Source of the DNA: Streptomyces sp. HD
GTDB lineage: Bacteria > Actinomycetota > Actinomycetes > Streptomycetales > Streptomycetaceae
Length of the DNA: 36,254 nt
Assembly (NCBI RefSeq): GCF_028369295.1
Contig: NZ_JAQMYP010000080.1
Location: 1-36,254 of the forward strand
Reading direction: 5' to 3'
Shown here: piece by piece, positions 32,377-36,254 of the stretch
Position numbering within the stretch: the first letter of the stretch is position 1
How the letters are laid out: each line of letters begins with the position of its first letter
Notes under the pieces: generated by a model
Databases searched by the model: none
What the model was told of the DNA's origin: nothing
The model's input: only the letters and a program-made list of their open reading frames with translations
Position numbers and translations under genes: made by a program

Positions 32377-33150
32377 TCAGAGGAAAACGCGAGCGATATC
32401 AAGCCACTTCTGCGCATCCTCGCCAACCGCCGTGAGGTCGGTTTCGGTTCGGGACCTGCGCCGGGTGACTCGAAGGCAGAAGTCGAGGGCGCTGCCCTGC
32501 ACCCGCTGCACGGCATCTTCCGGGCCCCATGCCCAGGTTGGACCGTCGGGACCGGTCAGCTCGACTCGGAACGGCTCTGACGGAACAGGCAACTGGGCAG
32601 CGTGGAACGACAGCTCCCGCCCTATCACTCCCAAGGAGGCCACATGGTGGAGCCGACCGGTGGGACGGCGTGAGACACCCAGTGCATCGAAGATGTCCTG
32701 CCCGTGAGCCCACGTTTCCATGAGTCGAAGCGGCACCATGAGCGCCGCGGTCAGCCGTGAGCCGTACCACGGAAACCCATGGTCCAGTGGAATGCCACGT
32801 AGCGCCGCGACTACCTCGGTTCGGCCGGCTCGCCACTGTTCCAGCAGTACTGATCGCGGTTTGGCCGCTCCCGCGGCAGCGTCGAGATCGGCGTACTGGC
32901 TGCCTGCGGCCTCTGCCTTCTTCAGCACGGCGCCGAATGCGTCCGGTGTTCGGACGGCGACGAGAACATTCGCATCAGCCGAAGCGAGATGGGCGATCTG
33001 GTGAGCGATCGTCCATCCCGCTGCCGGTGTGGACTTGGTCCAGTCGATCTGCGCTGATACCAAGGCGTCGAGTTCGTCGCCTTCAGCCACCAAATCGGGC
33101 AGAGCAAGGTCGTGCTCCACAGCGGACAGGTCAAGGCCGTAGTCCAACAT
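32377..33150 (-). CDS. TIGR03084-type / maleylpyruvate isomerase-like DinB-fold protein
   Basis: About 257 residues. The N-terminal four-helix bundle shows the DinB/MDMPI pattern (DLVAEGDELDALV, WTKSTPAAGWTIAHQIAHLASAD, and later MVPLRLMETWAHGQDIFDALG), whose His residues usually bind a metal. A C-terminal domain (RVELTGPDGPTWAWGPEDAVQRVQGSALDFCLRVTRR) is the SCP2-like part found in the TIGR03084 family. Relatives are mycothiol-dependent transferases or isomerases, but the reaction is not known. The ATG at 33150 is preferred because GAAGGTGA lies upstream at good spacing; an ATG five codons earlier (33165) lacks a ribosome site. Confidence 0.85.
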   Translation of the reverse strand: MLDYGLDLSAVEHDLALPDLVAEGDELDALVSAQIDWTKSTPAAGWTIAHQIAHLASADANVLVAVRTPDAFGAVLKKAEAAGSQYADLDAAAGAAKPRSVLLEQWRAGRTEVVAALRGIPLDHGFPWYGSRLTAALMVPLRLMETWAHGQDIFDALGVSRRPTGRLHHVASLGVIGRELSFHAAQLPVPSEPFRVELTGPDGPTWAWGPEDAVQRVQGSALDFCLRVTRRRSRTETDLTAVGEDAQKWLDIARVFL

Positions 33151-33224
33151 CCGTGTCACCTTCATGGATTGACAGCAACGGATGCCCCGTCGGGCGGGGC
33201 GTTTTGAACGTCCCGGGCGGAGCG

Positions 33225-33590
33225 TCAGGTGGCGAGGGTGGCCACCGGCTCCAGGTCGTAGGTGCGGGCGTAGCCGTTCTCGGTGCCCACGAGCAGGTCG
33301 ACGACCTCGAAGTAGCGGTCCCAGAAGGGGGTCTCGCGCAACGCGTCGATCAACAGCCGGTAGGCGTCGTGGTCGTCCGCCTCCCAGACCCAGATGTCGG
33401 TGACCCTCGCAGAGTAGAACTCCGTGTCGTAGAAGCGGGAGCGGACACCGCGGGTGCGGGCCTCGATCACCGGGACGACCTGGGTTGTGAAGGCATGGAC
33501 GCGTTCGGCCACGGGCATCGCCAGCCACTCGGGCGTGGTCTTGACCAACATGAACGCGGTGACCGGCGGCTCGGTTCGGTCAGTGGGCAT
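33225..33590 (-). CDS. Darcynin-family protein
   Basis: 121 residues, single small domain resembling the darcynin family (TAFMLVKTTPEWLAMPVAER, FYDTEFYSARVTDIWVWEADD, FWDRYFEVVDLLVG). This is probably a ferredoxin-like alpha/beta barrel dimer, like many small oxygenase or isomerase-related proteins. Function is unknown. It overlaps the end of the NmrA gene by eleven bases and has GGAGG at good spacing inside that gene, so the two are co-expressed. It may act on the same small molecule as the NmrA-like reductase. Confidence 0.8.
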   Translation of the reverse strand: MPTDRTEPPVTAFMLVKTTPEWLAMPVAERVHAFTTQVVPVIEARTRGVRSRFYDTEFYSARVTDIWVWEADDHDAYRLLIDALRETPFWDRYFEVVDLLVGTENGYARTYDLEPVATLAT

Positions 33591-34497
33591 CGACTGCCTC
33601 CGGCGTGGCGAGGACGGCGGGCTTGAGAGTCTGCGCGCACCACTGCGCGAATCCGATGGCCGGGCCCGCCTGCGGCGAGCGGTCGACGCCCGAGTCCAGG
33701 CCCTGGTCCTTGGCGCGCTTCATGTCGACCATGCCCTCGACGAACGCCTCGTTGAGGCCGTGGCCGAGCAGGGCGGACCGCAGCTCGTCCAGCGGTCGGC
33801 GCCGGTAGCGGACCGGACGGCCCAGCTCCTCGGTCATGATGCGGGCCAGGTCGTTGGGCGACAGGTCCTGCGGGCCGAGCACCGGAACACTGCCGACGCC
33901 GTTCCAGGAGCGGTCCAGCAGCAGCCCGGCCGCCGTCGCGGCGATGTCCGCGACGGCCACCAGCGGGGCCGGACGGTCCGCGGCGACGGTGTCGGTGAAG
34001 ACGCCGTTCTCGCGGATCGAGTCGGCCTCCTCCAGCAGGTTCTCGAAGAAGGACGGGTTGGCCAGGGCGCGGTAGGCGACGCCGGAGTCGGCGATCAGGT
34101 CGTCCATGGCCAGGGATGCGGTGACGAGCCCGGCCCGGTCGGCGAGCGGGGTGCCGCGGCCGAGCGCCGAGACGCCGACGACGTGGCCGACGCCGTGGGC
34201 GGCGAACGCCCGCGCGGCCGGGCGGGTGAAGCCGCTGTACGCCTCGTCGGGCGTGACCGAAGCGTCCGGCGGCACCAGCCAGAAGACGGCGTCGGCCCCG
34301 GCGAAGGCGCGCTCGACGGTCGTGGCGTCACCGTGCGAGCCGGTGACCACCTCGACCTGTCCGCGCACGGCCTCGGGGAGCCGTGCAGGATCGCGGACCA
34401 CGACGCGCAACTCCTCTCCGCGTGCGGGCGCGGCCTCGACCAGCAGTGACAGCAGCCGTCGGCCGATGTTCCCCGTCGGGGCGGTAATGACGATCAT
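33580..34497 (-). CDS. NmrA-like NAD(P)-binding oxidoreductase or sensor
   Basis: 305 residues. It begins with MIVITAPTGNIGRRLLSLL, a Rossmann nucleotide-binding motif of the NmrA/atypical SDR type, followed by a C-terminal domain with LALGPQDLSP-like substrate-site features (VLGPQDLSPNDLARIM). The catalytic YxxxK of classical SDRs is not evident. Relatives reduce small quinones or lactones or act as redox sensors. The ATG at 34497 is chosen for its GAGG ribosome site; a 14-residue charged extension upstream is less likely. It is divergent from a LysR regulator, which probably activates it together with the darcynin gene. Confidence 0.9.
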   Translation of the reverse strand: MIVITAPTGNIGRRLLSLLVEAAPARGEELRVVVRDPARLPEAVRGQVEVVTGSHGDATTVERAFAGADAVFWLVPPDASVTPDEAYSGFTRPAARAFAAHGVGHVVGVSALGRGTPLADRAGLVTASLAMDDLIADSGVAYRALANPSFFENLLEEADSIRENGVFTDTVAADRPAPLVAVADIAATAAGLLLDRSWNGVGSVPVLGPQDLSPNDLARIMTEELGRPVRYRRRPLDELRSALLGHGLNEAFVEGMVDMKRAKDQGLDSGVDRSPQAGPAIGFAQWCAQTLKPAVLATPEAVDAH

Positions 34498-34606
34498 GAA
34501 AACCTCGCGGTCTGGATCGGATTTGGTACGCCCCTTCATCGTGCTGACGCCAACGGCGTTGCCACAATGGGAACTTCAGCATCCAATCGTTGTCTGAAAC
34601 GGAATA

Positions 34607-35551
34607 ATGCCGGTGAGCAGCACAACCCCGAACCTCGACGCCAACCTCGCCGTCGCCCTCGACGCCCTGCTGACCGAGCAGAGCGTCACCCGGGCCGCCG
34701 CCCGGCTGCACACGTCACCCGCGGCGATGAGCCGCACATTGGCCCGGCTGCGCCGGGTGCTCCAGGATCCGCTGCTGGTGCGGGCAGGACAGGCGATGGT
34801 GCCCACACCCCGCGCCGAGGCGCTGCGGGACGAGGCCACCGCGGTGGTGCGCCGGCTGGAGGCACTGCTCACCCCGAGCGGCGGGATCGACCTCGCCGCG
34901 CTGCGACGCACCTTCACCGTCCAGGCCGCCGACCTGGTCGGCGCGGCGCTGGCGCCGGGCCTTCTCGGGAGGGCCCGACGCCAGGCGCCGGGCGTCTCGC
35001 TGCGGATACTGGCCGAGGAATGGGAGGCCGGCCCCGCGCTGCGCGAGGGCCGGATCGACCTGGAGATCGGGGCCATCGACCACGTCGACCCGGAGACCCG
35101 GGTCGAAGAGCTGGTCACGCTGCGGATGGCGGCCGGCGTCAGGTCCGGGCACCCGCTCACCGAAGGAACCCTTACACCCGCCAGGCTGGCCGCGGCCGAG
35201 CATGTGACGGTCAGCCGACGGGGACGCTTCACCGGCCCGCTGGACGCGGCCCTGGCCGAGCAAGGGCTCAGCCGGCGGGTCAGCACCGTCCTGCCCGGAC
35301 ATCTGGCAGCGATGACGCTGGCCGCAGTCGGCGACGTGGTCTGCCTGGTGCCGACCGCACTGCCGGGCGAGCCCCCGTCGCCACTCACCGACCCGGCGCA
35401 CGCACTGGGACTGCGCCTGCTGGACATCCCGCTGCCACTGCCACCACTGACGATCGGAATGGCCTGGCACCCGCGCCACACCGCCGACGGGGCCCACCAC
35501 TGGCTGCGTGGCGCCGTGCGCCGGACACTCCGTCCGACCTGCGAGGAATAG
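34607..35551 (+). CDS. LysR-family transcriptional regulator
   Basis: 314 residues. A winged HTH at about 12-68 (LDALLTEQSVTRAAARLHTSPAAMSRTLARLRRVLQDPLLVR) is followed by a periplasmic-binding-like effector domain. It is divergent from NmrA-darcynin across a 109-bp region, the usual LysR arrangement of regulator and target. The start could be ATG at 34607, with a CGGA just upstream, or GTG two codons later. The ligand is not known. Confidence 0.93.
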   Translation: MPVSSTTPNLDANLAVALDALLTEQSVTRAAARLHTSPAAMSRTLARLRRVLQDPLLVRAGQAMVPTPRAEALRDEATAVVRRLEALLTPSGGIDLAALRRTFTVQAADLVGAALAPGLLGRARRQAPGVSLRILAEEWEAGPALREGRIDLEIGAIDHVDPETRVEELVTLRMAAGVRSGHPLTEGTLTPARLAAAEHVTVSRRGRFTGPLDAALAEQGLSRRVSTVLPGHLAAMTLAAVGDVVCLVPTALPGEPPSPLTDPAHALGLRLLDIPLPLPPLTIGMAWHPRHTADGAHHWLRGAVRRTLRPTCEE

Positions 35552-35858
35552 CCCCCGGCAGGCGCGGCGGATCCGTGGCCCGTCAGCGCCTTGGATCATC
35601 GCCGTCTCCTGAGCGTCGGCGGGACACCAGTGACGTCGACTCCGTCTGACCCACACCGAAGAGGGCAGGCCGAGCCTTGGGACTGTCCCGCAATTCCCCG
35701 TTGCCGACCCGAAGGGGAGGGCGGCGTCACGGGTGGACAGCGCGTTGAAGATCCGGGTCGCGCCCCACGCGGGAGCGAAAGAGTGGCGCACGGGGCGTGC
35801 GATCAATCCCATCAATCTTCGCCGCTCGATGATGCGATCCGACCATGAGGCGCCTACT

Positions 35859-35885
35859 AGACATGCCATGTCTGAGCAGTCTCAG
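35859..35885. promoter_or_regulatory. Adjacent palindromes upstream of the GH29 gene
   Basis: AGACATG-C-CATGTCT is a perfect 15-bp palindrome, overlapped at its end by CTGAG-CAGT-CTCAG. They lie 150-180 bp before the alpha-fucosidase start, in a 484-bp stretch (35552-36035) that contains no gene I can support and becomes AT-rich near 35900. Operator or hairpin; function unknown. Confidence 0.4.
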
Positions 35886-35926
35886 TCCGCCTCGAAAGCG
35901 AATAAATAGTGTCAATAACCTGACTG

Positions 35927-35939
35927 GAGAGCGCTTTTC
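35927..35939. promoter_or_regulatory. LacI-like half-symmetric site before GH29
   Basis: GAGAGCGCTTTTC has the AGCGCT core common in LacI-family operators but imperfect flanks. It lies about 100 bp before the GH29 start and shares the GCGCTT core with the sites at 10663 and 10826. Weak evidence. Confidence 0.3.
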
Positions 35940-36035
35940 ATCCCTGCACGCTGGTTGACATCCCAGGGCGACATGGCCGACCTTCATGCGTGGGCCTGCA
36001 TTCCCCCTGTCCCCTTCCGTATCAGGGATGTCTCC

Positions 36036-36254
36036 ATGTCGAGTTCGATCAACGGACGCCACTTCCTGGCCGATGCCACCTGCGCGGCCGCGGCGGACGT
36101 TGCCGGAGGCGTGTTCGGTGCCGGTACCGCCCAGGCGGCGCCCAGCCCGTACACACCCGACTGGAACTCGGTCGACCAGCACCCGCCGGCCCCGGAGTGG
36201 TTCCAGGACGCGAAGTTCGGGATCTACTTCCACTGGGGCGTCTTCAGCGTCCCG
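36036..36254 (+). CDS. GH29 alpha-L-fucosidase, N-terminal part
   Basis: 73 codons before the right edge. An export signal (SINGRHFLADATCAAAADVAGGVFGAGTAQA...) is followed by YTPDWNSVDQHPPAPEWF then AKFGIYFHWGVFSVP, the conserved GH29 opening where the His-Trp-Gly segment shapes the fucose site. The enzyme removes terminal alpha-fucose from glycans such as xyloglucan side chains. The signal is unusual: GRHFL replaces the expected twin-Arg RRxFL, and acidic residues interrupt the hydrophobic core, so export may be weakened. The ATG at 36036 has CAGGGA upstream. A C-terminal GH29 remnant at 27205-27953 lies about 8 kb away in the same orientation. Confidence 0.85.
   Translation, partial: MSSSINGRHFLADATCAAAADVAGGVFGAGTAQAAPSPYTPDWNSVDQHPPAPEWFQDAKFGIYFHWGVFSVP

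Noticed and set aside
35670..35700. GGGACTGTCCC-containing stretch considered as an insertion-sequence end
   Set aside because: No matching inverted end, no target duplication and no transposase frame are visible in the window.

Overview
The window looks like Streptomyces chromosome: GC content is very high, third codon positions are almost all G/C, many starts are GTG and one is TTG, operons are built on 1-4 nt overlaps, and most products are secreted polysaccharide hydrolases, an ABC sugar-import set and one-component or two-component regulators. The many truncated genes fused end to end suggest a variable chromosome region such as an arm, but that placement is inference.

Layout. 1-6.8 kb: a plant cell wall block with the start of a GH27 alpha-galactosidase (minus), a divergent two-domain GH10 xylanase/GH62 arabinofuranosidase, an expansin-like protein and a GH12 endoglucanase. 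4.8-10.9 kb: a minus-strand operon of a lipoprotein binding protein, two permeases and a GH42 beta-galactosidase, with two copies of a LacI-type palindrome upstream and the stump of a divergent GH3 enzyme. 11.0-13.1 kb: a phytanoyl-CoA-dioxygenase-like enzyme, a small Thr/Pro/Ser-rich protein coupled to it, and a divergent AraC regulator. 13.3-14.6 kb: a GH5 cellulase pseudogene. 14.9-19.7 kb: a second AraC-type regulator convergent with a flavin monooxygenase/SDR/aldehyde dehydrogenase operon. 20.1-20.9 kb: two gene fragments joined head to head (a secreted protein and an nSTAND NTPase), then an MFS transporter. 22.3-26.4 kb: a self-sufficient CYP102-type P450-reductase with a divergent TetR regulator. 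26.4-28.0 kb: decayed GH62 and GH29 remnants. 28.0-32.4 kb: a NarL-type two-component system divergent from an MMPL transporter, with two equal 20-bp inverted repeats between them. 32.4-35.6 kb: a TIGR03084-type protein, a darcynin/NmrA pair and a divergent LysR. 36.0 kb to the end: the start of a GH29 alpha-fucosidase.

How it works together. The intact hydrolases (GH27, GH10-GH62, GH12, GH42, GH29) and the expansin would loosen and trim hemicellulose outside the cell. The ABC set would import the resulting oligosaccharides, using an ATPase encoded elsewhere because none is present here. The GH5, GH3, GH62 and GH29 remnants show that the hydrolase set was once larger. The most interesting non-coding signals are the palindromes in divergent promoters: CGAAA/TTTCG boxes before the xylanase, twin TCGAAGCGCTTCGA sites at the sugar operon, a 12-bp inverted pair between P450 and TetR, and twin 20-bp repeats before the MMPL gene. 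No RNA gene, CRISPR array or complete insertion sequence was seen.
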